Source: an uncultured Pseudomonadota bacterium (GTDB lineage: Bacteria > Myxococcota_A > UBA796 > SXON01). Taken from it: a DNA stretch of 59,408 bases. Each line of letters opens with the position of its first letter. The first letter of the stretch is position 1. Positions 17,165 through 26,200 of this stretch are shown here, one piece after another. The notes under the pieces are model-generated. The model ran no database searches. It had not been told where the DNA came from and saw only the letters and a program-made list of their open reading frames with translations. Made by a program: the position numbers and the translations under genes. Location of the stretch: NCBI GenBank assembly GCA_903891165.1, contig CAITDR010000155.1:1-59408 (forward strand), written 5' to 3'.

Positions 17165-17203
17165 ACGACGTGACTCTGATCAGAGTCACGTCGTTGCTTT
17201 TTT
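17165..17203. terminator. Palindromic terminator, repeat copy 2
   Basis: A perfect 30-base palindrome at 17165-17194, whose core at 17170-17189 is GTGACTCTGATCAGAGTCAC, is followed by TGC and six T at 17198-17203. This is a good intrinsic terminator for the plus-strand lipoprotein gene, and the palindrome may also serve the converging membrane gene. The 20-base core is identical to the element at 37693-37712. Confidence 0.85.
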
Positions 17204-17222
17204 GTAAACCGCCAGCGGCGGC

Positions 17223-18218
17223 CTAGCGAAGCCTGTAAAGCACCCCGCTGGGGAAGACCTCTCCGGGCCCACAAAGCAGCTCCAGCAGCTCCAGCACCGC
17301 AGCCGCCTTACCGGGTGGATAGAGTTCCGGGTGGACCACCACAAAGGCCAGCCCTTGCGCCTTCAATAGCCGACGCCCCAGCTCCAGCTCCAAGAGCGGT
17401 AGGGTGGGATCCAGGCTGCGCACCGGGCTCCGCTCCAGGATCAAGAGCCGCAGAAGCAGTGGATTCTTCAGGAAGATTGTGGGGGTGGGGTCGTTGAGAC
17501 CATAGGGGATGGCCCGGCCGTGGTGCAGCTGTGCGAGGTCGTAGCGACTCCGGTCCAGCATCGCCAATGACGCTGGCAGGTCCAGCACGGCCCCCTCCTC
17601 CTCCCGCTGACCCAGCGCAAGGCTCACTTCGTCCGCACGCGTGTCCATCGTTGGTAGAGGATAAGGAGCAGGAGAAGCTACCAAAAATTCAGTTACAACG
17701 ACCGCCGTGGCCAGTGCCGCTACCCCTCCCCGCCTGGCCTGCGGTACCCTCCGAAGAGCGCGGGCGGCCAGCACGACGAGGCAGAGGGTGCAGAGGATCA
17801 CAAAACGATAGGGGTGCGAGATGCGCGCCAAAGCGGGCACTACATCGTAGAGCGCCAAAAAAGGAAGGGGAAGAAAGCTGTCTTCTCCCAACTTCACATA
17901 GCGACCATTCAGGTAGAGGAAGGGCCCCAGCGCCAGCACCCACGCGCTCGTCGCACCCAGAAGCCAGCCTTTCCCCTCACGAATCCCGAAGGCAGCCAGT
18001 GCCAGCAGGCCCGCGCCCAGGTAGACCACGACCACCATGTCATCGTCAAAAAGTACCTTCAGATCAGGAGAATACCAGCGGCCTGGATGAAAAAAGGCGA
18101 GGATGTCCACCATGTTGTGGCCCACCAGGCTGGCGTAGACAAATTCCGGATCGCGACCCACCATCGCATCCGCGGCTTCTAAGCTCTGCCGAAAAAAGGA
18201 AGGCAAAAGGGAGTACAA
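17223..18218 (-). CDS. Multi-pass membrane protein, C-terminal half (frameshifted)
   Basis: 331 codons open in this frame from a TTG at 18218, but this is not a natural start. The frame continues the protein encoded from 18945, which leaves its frame in a run of six T (minus strand) at 18192-18197. Removing one T would join the two into a single chain of about 573 residues. This half has about five hydrophobic segments and a soluble C-terminal domain (EEGAVLDLPASLAML, LAFVVVHPELYPPGK) like that of YfhO-type and other GT-C-fold membrane proteins. Likely role: lipid-linked sugar or polysaccharide processing (inference). Either a sequencing error, a mutation or slippage. Confidence 0.7.
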   Translation of the reverse strand: MYSLLPSFFRQSLEAADAMVGRDPEFVYASLVGHNMVDILAFFHPGRWYSPDLKVLFDDDMVVVVYLGAGLLALAAFGIREGKGWLLGATSAWVLALGPFLYLNGRYVKLGEDSFLPLPFLALYDVVPALARISHPYRFVILCTLCLVVLAARALRRVPQARRGGVAALATAVVVTEFLVASPAPYPLPTMDTRADEVSLALGQREEEGAVLDLPASLAMLDRSRYDLAQLHHGRAIPYGLNDPTPTIFLKNPLLLRLLILERSPVRSLDPTLPLLELELGRRLLKAQGLAFVVVHPELYPPGKAAAVLELLELLCGPGEVFPSGVLYRLR

Positions 18219-18945
18219 TGGCCGTTGCCACCGCTGCTGCTATCACCCATAGCTCGCCGATCTGCCTCAGCCGCCTGCCCCGCAGGCCGACGAGCGTCCA
18301 GAGCCCCAGTCCCAGCGCCATCCCGGCGGACAACAGACCATAATAGGGATTCATCCAGGTACAAAGACCTAAAAATATGCCCACCCACAGCGCCGTTTTG
18401 TGGTTGGGCTCCCGCTGCAGCACGATCAGCTCACTGAGCACCAGCGCCATGGGCCCCACGGCCAGCGTCTCTGAAATCCCGTTGTAGACCTGTCCCCATA
18501 GATGAGGTTGAAGCTGAAAAATGACGCCCGCGCCCAGCGCACCAGCGGCCGGTGCACCCGCCCTCAAGGCCAGCCGCCAGGCAGCAAAACCCGCCAGCCA
18601 GAAGTTGAGGAGGATGCCCAGGTTATAGGCCGCGGTGGCCCCAAAAATCCAGGTGACCGGCGCAAGCAGCGCCGCCATGGGCAGATCGATGAACCACAGG
18701 CTGCCCCCCTCCGGCCAGGCCTTTTCCTGGACCAACCAGGGAGGACGCAGCTCGGCCAGGGCACCCGCCACCTCGCCGTAGCCCCACAGGTGGTTGCCGG
18801 TATCCGCCCCCGGATGCCCGAGGGCTGCTTCCAGAGGAGACAGGCCAGTTAACGCAAAACACAGCCCCAGCAGAAGCAGGGGCACAGCAAGCGTCAGGAG
18901 CAGAGGGCGCACCACATCTCCAGCTATCCAGTTAGACGTCTCCAT
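18064..18945 (-). CDS. Multi-pass membrane protein, N-terminal half (frameshifted)
   Basis: The ATG at 18945 opens a frame whose first 250 residues or so carry many hydrophobic helices and an acidic first periplasmic loop (HPGADTGNHLWGYGE), as in GT-C-type membrane glycosyltransferases and YfhO-like proteins. After LPFAFLF the frame becomes low-complexity and arginine-rich, while the homologous-looking protein continues in the frame annotated from 18218; the break lies in T6 at 18192-18197. The last 40 or so residues given here are therefore artefactual. The start codon overlaps the ATG of the divergent SGNH gene by two bases (CATG). Confidence 0.7.
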   Translation of the reverse strand: METSNWIAGDVVRPLLLTLAVPLLLLGLCFALTGLSPLEAALGHPGADTGNHLWGYGEVAGALAELRPPWLVQEKAWPEGGSLWFIDLPMAALLAPVTWIFGATAAYNLGILLNFWLAGFAAWRLALRAGAPAAGALGAGVIFQLQPHLWGQVYNGISETLAVGPMALVLSELIVLQREPNHKTALWVGIFLGLCTWMNPYYGLLSAGMALGLGLWTLVGLRGRRLRQIGELWVIAAAVATAIVLPFAFLFSAELRSRGCDGGSRSGICLRQPGGPQHGGHPRLFSSRPLVFS

Positions 18946-20035
18946 GCGTCGCGCCTTCCGCCGGCCGATCTACGGCCTTGCCTTTGCCCTGGGGCTGTTG
19001 GCCCTTCTGGAGGGGGCCGCGCGCCTGTTTCCCGAGTCCAAGGCCCCCGAAGTTGTGGTCTTCAAGCCGCATCCGACACGGATCTGGGCGTTGGAGGAGG
19101 GTGACGATATGGCGGCAATGGTCCGGGTGCACATCGACGCCGATGGCCTCCGCAAGCCCGCTCGGCCCGGAAAGGAGGACGCTCCCGTTATTTTGACCGT
19201 CGGTGATTCCTCCATCTTCGGTCACGGGGTGCCCGATGGGGAGACACTGCATGATCATCTGCAGCAACAGCTGGAGGATGGAGGGCTTTCTACAAGGGTT
19301 CTTTGCGGTGCGGTGCCGGGCTATTCTACACTGCAGTCCGAACGCCTCCTGGAGGAAGTAGGCTGGGCCCGCAATCCTAAAATGTTGGTGGTAGCGAATC
19401 TGTGGAGCGACAACAATATCGATGGCTTCACCGACGCGGCGCTGATGGCCGCCCTTCAAAGTCCGACCGCTCAGGTCGAGCGAATGATGTCCATGAGCGC
19501 GCTGTTCCGGCAAACCCGGCAGCAGCTGAACCTGGCCCTGGGACGCCCCACCCGATGGAAGGTAAGCTGGCCCACCGCAAGTCGGCAGGGTGTACGCCGG
19601 GTTCCTCTCCCTGACTATGCTGCTGCTCTGGGTAGGATTTTTGAAGCAGCCCGAGAGCGGAAGGTGGCCGTGGTGGTTGTGGCGCTGTCCAACACCTGGC
19701 TTTTTGCCCATGGCCGCGACGCCGCCACCAGCTGGAAACCTTATTTTGAAGCTCAAAAAACGATGGCTGACGCATGGCAGGTTCCCATCCTGGACAGCCT
19801 GACCGCGCTCCATAAGACCGGCGCACCCGCGGGGGAGCTTTTTGTAGACGAGCTGCATCCTACCGGTAAGGGACATGCCGCGATCGCTGCTTTGATCGCG
19901 GATCTGCTGCTGAAACAGGGCTGGCCCCCTCCCCCGGTTCCGCCTGCCGCCCCCCCCTTCCTACCGCAGGATCCTGGCGGAGGCCAGCTGGAGCCCGACT
20001 CTCTTCAAGGCCGGATGATGATGGCCCAACCATGA
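18944..20035 (+). CDS. Membrane-anchored SGNH/GDSL hydrolase-like protein
   Basis: 363 residues from the ATG at 18944, which overlaps the start of the divergent membrane gene. MRRAFRRPIYGLAFALGLLA is a charged signal anchor. TVGDSSIFGHGV has the block I GDS, GAVPGYSTLQ block II, LWSDNN a candidate block III Asn, and DELHPTGKGH the Asp and His of block V. It resembles the hydrolase at 6304 in plan. The C-terminal 50 residues are proline-rich. The stop overlaps the start of the EcfT-like gene (ATGA), so they are co-translated. Probably a periplasmic esterase acting on an envelope polymer (inference). Confidence 0.8.
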   Translation: MRRAFRRPIYGLAFALGLLALLEGAARLFPESKAPEVVVFKPHPTRIWALEEGDDMAAMVRVHIDADGLRKPARPGKEDAPVILTVGDSSIFGHGVPDGETLHDHLQQQLEDGGLSTRVLCGAVPGYSTLQSERLLEEVGWARNPKMLVVANLWSDNNIDGFTDAALMAALQSPTAQVERMMSMSALFRQTRQQLNLALGRPTRWKVSWPTASRQGVRRVPLPDYAAALGRIFEAARERKVAVVVVALSNTWLFAHGRDAATSWKPYFEAQKTMADAWQVPILDSLTALHKTGAPAGELFVDELHPTGKGHAAIAALIADLLLKQGWPPPPVPPAAPPFLPQDPGGGQLEPDSLQGRMMMAQP

Positions 20036-20838
20036 AGCTGGATCCTCGGCTTTCTCTGGGCTTGGTGGTCACCTGGGGGATCGCAGGACTCTGCCTGGAG
20101 GGGCCGCTGCCGCTGGGGATGTTGGCGCTACTGCCGGTGGCTGCCCTTCTCCTGCAGTCCGCCACCGCAGCCTGGAGGGGCCGCATTTTTGTAGGAATTG
20201 GGATACTGTTGTGGTCCACATTGCTGTCTCAGGGCCTGTTCTGGGCTGGCTGGCCACGGACACCGCTGCTGTCGCTGGGACCCCTTCGCCTGTACCGGGA
20301 GGGGGTGGAGCACGGCTTGGTGCAGGGTCTGCGCTTTGTGGCCGGCCTCGCGGCGGGGGGCCTGCTGGCCGCCACAACGGCTCCCGACCGGTTGGTGCAG
20401 GCGCTTTTGGCGCTGCGGCTGCCTTTCGGCTTGGCTCTGATGGCCTCCACGGCGCTACGCTTTGTGCCCCTGGTTGCCGAAGAGTGGGCGGTAATCCGCC
20501 AGGCTCGGGCTGCCCGTGGACGCCCCCTATGGCGACGCTCGCCCTGGCGTTGGCTACGGGCAGAGCTGGAGCTGCTGGCCCCGCTCAGTGCCCGTGCGTT
20601 GCGTCGGGCACAGGTTCTTGCGGAAACCTTGGACTGTCGCGGTTTTCACCCGACGGCTCCCCGACGGGCAAGAGTACCACTCCAATTCCGAGGGCCGGAT
20701 CTACTGGTTCTAAGCTGTGTCCTGCCCACCCTCTCCTTGCTGGTGGGGGCACGTCTTCTCTATTCCCTGTACCGCTGGGAGCTGTACTACCACCCCAGTC
20801 TCCGGCCACTCTACAGCTGGGTCCGCAACTGGATGTAA
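20032..20838 (+). CDS. ECF transporter T component (CbiQ/EcfT family)
   Basis: 268 residues, ATGA-coupled to the SGNH gene. Several membrane helices are followed by the cytosolic helical region with ALRFVPLVAEEWAVIRQAR and, 40 residues on, LRRAQVLAETLDCRGF, which are the two Ala-Arg-Gly-type coupling motifs that grip the ATPases in CbiQ/EcfT proteins. In these systems EcfT links two ATPases to an S component. The double ATPase and putative S component are encoded at 2386-5594, about 14 kb upstream, so this T component may serve that module or several S components. Confidence 0.85.
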   Translation: MKLDPRLSLGLVVTWGIAGLCLEGPLPLGMLALLPVAALLLQSATAAWRGRIFVGIGILLWSTLLSQGLFWAGWPRTPLLSLGPLRLYREGVEHGLVQGLRFVAGLAAGGLLAATTAPDRLVQALLALRLPFGLALMASTALRFVPLVAEEWAVIRQARAARGRPLWRRSPWRWLRAELELLAPLSARALRRAQVLAETLDCRGFHPTAPRRARVPLQFRGPDLLVLSCVLPTLSLLVGARLLYSLYRWELYYHPSLRPLYSWVRNWM

Positions 20839-20902
20839 TATAGATTACGGATTTTTCTGGTTCCGGGGGCCGACCCAACGAGAACGGGAAAGGTTCAAGA
20901 GC

Positions 20903-21460
20903 ATGTCTCGCTGTGTGCTGGTGGTGGGCTTTGGACCCTTCGGGGAGGTGCGGGAGAACCCGGCCTCCGCCTTGGCGCGTGCGGTGGACGGCTATGAGGC
21001 TCGGGGAATCCGCCTGGTGGGGCGGGAAATCCCCGTAGAGTATGCGGCCGGCCCTGCTCAAACCTTGGCCTGGGTCCAGGAGCTGCGGCCGGTGGCGGTG
21101 GTGGGCATCGGCGTGGCCACCGGTCGTCCCTTTGCCCAATGGGAGCGCCGGGGGCGACGCCGTGGAGATTCCCGCATCTCCGATAACACCTCGCTGTTCC
21201 TGGAAGATTTGGAGCCAGGCGGACCGGAAACGGTTGAAGCCACCGCACCGGTCGAGGCGCTGGCACATGCAAGCGGACTGGGAATTTCCGAGGATGCCGG
21301 CGGCTATGTCTGCAATGCCTGGCTGTATCGGAGCCTGCGTAGCCTGGCACCGCTGCCGGTCGCCTTCCTCCACATCCCGGCCGAGGGATTGTCTCCCTCG
21401 GCCCTGTTGGATGGTCTCGTGGCGGCCTGGGGAGACCGCCAAAAAGCTACTTCTTCTTAG
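20903..21460 (+). CDS. Pyroglutamyl-peptidase I family protein
   Basis: 185 residues from the ATG at 20903. LVVGFGPFGEVRENPAS is the N-terminal signature of peptidase family C15. QWERRG supplies the likely catalytic Glu, AGGYVCNAWLYRSL the Cys, and AFLHIPAEG the His, so the triad appears complete. Family members remove N-terminal pyroglutamate in the cytosol. At 185 residues it is somewhat shorter than the usual 200-220. It overlaps the convergent gene by 14 bases. The symbol pcp would fit but is not given because the sequence is divergent. Confidence 0.8.
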   Translation: MSRCVLVVGFGPFGEVRENPASALARAVDGYEARGIRLVGREIPVEYAAGPAQTLAWVQELRPVAVVGIGVATGRPFAQWERRGRRRGDSRISDNTSLFLEDLEPGGPETVEATAPVEALAHASGLGISEDAGGYVCNAWLYRSLRSLAPLPVAFLHIPAEGLSPSALLDGLVAAWGDRQKATSS

Positions 21461-23252
21461 GCTTGTAGCTGTAGTCGAAGCTGACCCACAAGAGCTCGTC
21501 CAGCGCCAGGGTCTTCTCGAAGTAGCGCACATTTCCCGAGAGCGGAACGGTCACATTGACCGGATCCACGCCCTGGCCCAGGGTGGCGGCCTGCGCGTTC
21601 CCGGTCACGTTCATCTCCATCTGTGCCCGCTGGGCAACTTCAGGAGCAAGCTGGGGAATCTGGGGAGAGGCGGAGAACCAGTCCACATGCCGCAGGCTGC
21701 CCTCGTCGGACTTCTTCTTCACCACCAGATCCAGCGGCGTATACACGGTAAGCTGGACCATGGAAGAAGGTGCGTTCACCTTGGGGAGTTCCACCTTCAG
21801 CTCGCCGGTACCTACCGCCAGCTCACTCCCGCCCTCTACATAGACCAGATCCACGAGGAAGCCGGACAATGCACCGCTGGAGGCATCCGAACGCACCAGA
21901 GGCAGCAACACCCCCGCTTCCGAACGGCCCACCTTCACCGGACGTCCGGCGACGGTAGCACTCCAGATCTCCGCCCCCTCGGGCATCTGCAGCTTCAGAA
22001 ACTGGTTCCGGTTGTTACGGACGGCGTATTGCAGATGTACCATCCGGCGCCCTTCGGGGGTCACCAGCACATCTGCCATGGCAGCGTCTACCAGGGTTAC
22101 CAACATGGCTACATCGGGATGCGTCTTTACTTCCAAAGGCAGGCGTACATCCCCACCCCGCGCCTTGTAGGCCAACAGCACCGGGAAGTCGGTGAGCCCC
22201 AGGATTGCCGGGGGCAATTCGCGCACGTCGATGGGCACCGCACCGGTCGCCGTCCCCGCCACCAGCTCGACCGCCGACCGGGCATCCACCCCCACATAGG
22301 TTTTTTCGCGGGCAACACCGAGAACTTTCGGCAGAGGCACTTCTCCGGTCAGGGCACGTTCGTACTCAATCGTGAGGCGGTAGGCGCCCTCAGCGGCATA
22401 GTTCAGGGCCACCGCCACCGTGCCATCGGCCTCCATACTCCAGTCGCGTAGACCCGCTCCCTTCACGTCCACCACGGTCACATCTTTGGGAAGTTGAACG
22501 CGGAAGCTGTCCACACCCTGGTGCAACACCGTGTAGTTGATGGTAGCGACGCACTGCATCACCCCCTCGCCCACCCCGGCCAGCACCTGGCTCTCCGCAT
22601 AGATGCGGGCAGCCTGGGCGACGGCCTGGTTGGTCTCGGTCACCTGCCGCTTCCAGGAGATCACCAGCGCATTGTTGGCGGGGATCGCCGCATCTAAGCG
22701 ATAGACGTTGTTGGTCTTGGTGACCACCTGACCGCGGGCATTGGGTACGTCGAAGGTGACCGGATCGGCCGAGTTTACGGTAAAAGACAGCTCGGTGGCA
22801 CCGCTGGGCGCCAATTTCAGCGACATCCCGGTCTCGCCATCGGCACTCTGGACCGAAACGCCGAATTCCAGCTCGATGGTGAAGGCGCCGGGCGTGCTGG
22901 TGAGCAGGTTGTAGCTGTCGGATTGGATGAAGAGCGGCGCATCTTTGCCGTTGTAGGTCGCCTTCTTCAGCGCGGCGGAGGTGTTGAGCAGGGGGATGGT
23001 GGTCCAGCCCTTCTGCTTCAGGACCTGGCCCTTGATCACCACCTTGAAGGTGGCAAAAGCGTCGTCCCCTTCACCGACGGCGGTGCCGGTGTAGACAGCC
23101 CGATCCAGGGTGTAGTCCCGGGGTGCCACGGGGGGTGTCTCGGGGGGAGGTTTGGTCGCTTTATTGTACAGATCCTGGTATTGCTGAAGAGGCAGGGTGA
23201 CCTCCCCGGGATCGGCGGCGAAGGCGGTGAGCACCAGAAGGAGGAGGTTCAT
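21447..23252 (-). CDS. Secreted protein, paralogue of the upstream gene product
   Basis: 601 residues. The ATG overlaps the upstream stop (ATGA), which fixes the start; MNLLLLVLTAFA is a 12-residue uncharged signal. The mature chain is beta-rich. Blocks such as SFRVQLPKDVTVVDVKGAGL, HLQYAVRNNRNQFLKLQMP and the C-terminal YFEKTLALDELLWVSFDY align by eye with SFSVQLPPYMEEVQVQGSSL, STFYVRNERSQYLHLKPSP and AFYATQALLKAGEYPSITFTY in the upstream protein, so the two are tandem paralogues. Probably periplasmic or surface-exposed. No known family could be named and function is unknown. Confidence 0.7.
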   Translation of the reverse strand: MNLLLLVLTAFAADPGEVTLPLQQYQDLYNKATKPPPETPPVAPRDYTLDRAVYTGTAVGEGDDAFATFKVVIKGQVLKQKGWTTIPLLNTSAALKKATYNGKDAPLFIQSDSYNLLTSTPGAFTIELEFGVSVQSADGETGMSLKLAPSGATELSFTVNSADPVTFDVPNARGQVVTKTNNVYRLDAAIPANNALVISWKRQVTETNQAVAQAARIYAESQVLAGVGEGVMQCVATINYTVLHQGVDSFRVQLPKDVTVVDVKGAGLRDWSMEADGTVAVALNYAAEGAYRLTIEYERALTGEVPLPKVLGVAREKTYVGVDARSAVELVAGTATGAVPIDVRELPPAILGLTDFPVLLAYKARGGDVRLPLEVKTHPDVAMLVTLVDAAMADVLVTPEGRRMVHLQYAVRNNRNQFLKLQMPEGAEIWSATVAGRPVKVGRSEAGVLLPLVRSDASSGALSGFLVDLVYVEGGSELAVGTGELKVELPKVNAPSSMVQLTVYTPLDLVVKKKSDEGSLRHVDWFSASPQIPQLAPEVAQRAQMEMNVTGNAQAATLGQGVDPVNVTVPLSGNVRYFEKTLALDELLWVSFDYSYKPKKK

Positions 23253-26200
23253 TTTTTTGCCTCAGTACGGTAGGTAAAGGTGATGGAAGGGTATTCGCCC
23301 GCTTTCAGCAGTGCTTGCGTGGCGTAAAAGGCTGGTGTATCGAGAGGAAGGGCCAGAGTGACCGGCGTGGGGGTCTGCGCAAAAGAGACGGTGCGTGGTG
23401 CGGGCTTCAAGCCCGGGGCACGACCGCGCGCGGGGGCAGGGCCGGCCGCTGACCGGGGGGCCTCTTCCTTGTTTTTGGAGGCGCTTCTTTCGGATTCTCC
23501 CTTCTTGGCGGGGGCAGCGGAGCGGGAGCGGGTGGAGCCGGGAACCTGCTGGACCACCTGCTGGTAGCTGCGGCCGGAGACCACACGCACTTCCTGGACC
23601 AGATCTTCCGTCTGAATCGTCTCCTCGTCGTCCATCGCAACGGCACCGGTGTCCGGTTGGTTGGCATCCAAAAGGACTTCTTCGCCCCCGTAGGCTTCTT
23701 CGGCTACGGGAGTGGAGGTGCTGCGGGTGGTGCCAGGCAAACGGGAAAGTGCGCGTACCGGGTCCGCAGGAGGAGCCACGGCGGGAGGAGGAGGCGGCGG
23801 CGCGGGGGCCGGGCTGGGTGCATAGGCCGGCACCTTCGGGCTCGCCATGGGCTCCTCGGGTGCGAAGGAGTCGCGCAGCTGCACCAGGGGAGACAGGGTG
23901 GGCTCCTTCCGGTCCATGACCGTGCTCCCCTGCGGAGCGGCCAAATCACCGGAGACATCCAAGGACTCAAAGTCGATCTCGGTGCTTTCCTTGTAGCGGA
24001 CCGTGGGTTTGTCCTCGGCCTTGGCGCCCGCAGCGGCCCTGTCGTCCCGCTCCTTACTCCGGGTACCGACGCCTCCTCCCATACCTTCCGCCGTTCCACC
24101 GCCTCCAATTCCGGTGCCCCGCATGCCCAGTCCCCCCGCACCATTCACCGCTCCGCCCAGGGAGCCATTCAGAACGCCGCCCAGCACCCCGGCAACTTCT
24201 CCCTCTTCCACCCCATCAAAAACGCCGTCCGCGTCTACATCGGCGGTGATTGGCTCCTCCGGCGGTGCAACCAGTGCATCCCCAATGGTCACATCGGTAG
24301 GGATAAGGTTGACTATTTCAGGTTCGTAGTAGTGGAGATCGTCTTCCACCACCATCTCCGGTTCCGGTGACGGCACTTCTATCGGAGCATCCCAGTCGTC
24401 CGCGATGATCAGCTCCGACTCCGTCACCACGATCAGCTGGGGCTTCGAGGGCTCGGGCGCCTGAGCGACTGCCTCCTCCTCCTGCTTCTTCGCCTTGGCC
24501 TTTTTCACTTCTGCGAGAGTAGAGCTGGCCGATCCGTAGACCGCACGCTGCTCTTCTGAGCCCGCCTGCTCCATCCGCTGCAGGATCTCGGCGCTCCGGG
24601 TGACGTTCTCCAGCTCGCGCTCGGCGGTGTCGTAGTCTCCACGCTTCAGGGCTTCATCCGCCTTCTTTTCGGACTCCACCTGCTGATCGCGCATGTCGAA
24701 GCTGCGGGCGTTGGCCATCTCCCGCACCCGCCGGGCCTGAGCGTCGTCTTTGCCACTGTTGCTGGAGCTGATGGTGTTGTCCAGGAGCAGATCGATATTC
24801 GACTGGAGACGATTGGCATTTTCATCGTCGCCGCTCAGCTCCTCCACCTGATGCAGCCACACTTCGGCCTGCTCAAAGTCGTTGCGGCGGTAGGCGTCCA
24901 CCGCCTGGCGGAAGGCGTCCTGGGCCTGCTCGCGCTCGGGATCCCAGATCGGCACCGCCCCCGCCGGAGAAGGCTGGCGGGGCTGGAAGCCGCGCGGCAG
25001 GTGGACCTCCCAGACTGCCTGCTCCACCGGCGCATCGGCCGCCGGAAATACCAGATCATAGCTCCCTTTCTTCGTCTCCTCCCAGGCCAGCCCACGGCCG
25101 ATCCAGGTCACCTCCACCGGCAGGGCCAACATCCCCTGCACCGTCTCCAGAGAGCGCTCCAGGGTCACGTAGACCCCACCCTCTCCGTCGGAAAGCAGCT
25201 GCATCGCCGCGGATCCACGACGGGCGGTCATCGGGACAAAACCCGGCGAAGGCTTCAGGTGCAAATACTGACTACGCTCATTTCTGACGTAAAAGGTAGA
25301 ACGAAGCAGGACAACACCGTCCTGGTTGGCCACCGCAAGGTACTCGGCCCGCTCGATCACCGTATCTGGGCCACGATCCGGCGCAAATCGCTCCACCCGC
25401 AGCGTCGGCACGCCCCCCTGCCACCAGGCCAGCGGCGCCGTTTGAAGGAGCCCGGTCACCCACTCCGGAACGGAACGCCCCGATACCGTGCGCCCCGCAG
25501 AGGGCACCAGCTCGATCTCCGAGGATTTACCAAGGGTATGCCACTGTTCCACCCGACGTACATCCAAGGGCTGCGGCACCGGTGCCTGGAACTCCCCGAT
25601 CGGCAGGGGGCTGCGCCCCTCGACCAGTACCTCAAAGGCACCTTTGACAGCCTCTTTTGCCTCCAGCCGGAGGACGGAGCCTTCCTGCTTCCAGCTCGCC
25701 AGCGAGCTTCCTTGGACCTGAACCTCTTCCATGTAGGGCGGAAGTTGGACGGAAAAACTGCTTCTCTGGCCGCGCATCACCACAAAACGGATGCGCGTAC
25801 GGCTACGCAGCTCGCCGTCCTCCTCCCAGAAGGCGCTGCCCAGCTCGGCACGGGCCAGCGGCGGCTGGTTGGGCGGCGGGCCGGTGCGCGTCGGCACCGT
25901 GCGCACGTTCAGGACCGGAGAAGCGCGCAGGACACCATCGATCTCGCCATCCACGACCACATCCTGTCCGGGGGCAGCGACCACCACACGTTGCACGGCC
26001 GCCGGGTAGACGGGAAGGGAGAAGGCGCCGGACGACGTAGAGACGGTGCCAACAACGGTGACCGTTCGCTCGGTTGTCCCTGGGGAAAGGGTCAACAGGA
26101 GCCCTCCATCCACCGCGCTGACCGGCCCTTCCACCTGCAGTGGCACCAGCCCACCGCCCACCAGCCGCACCTCGGACCAGCCCGGCACCAGGGGCTGGAA

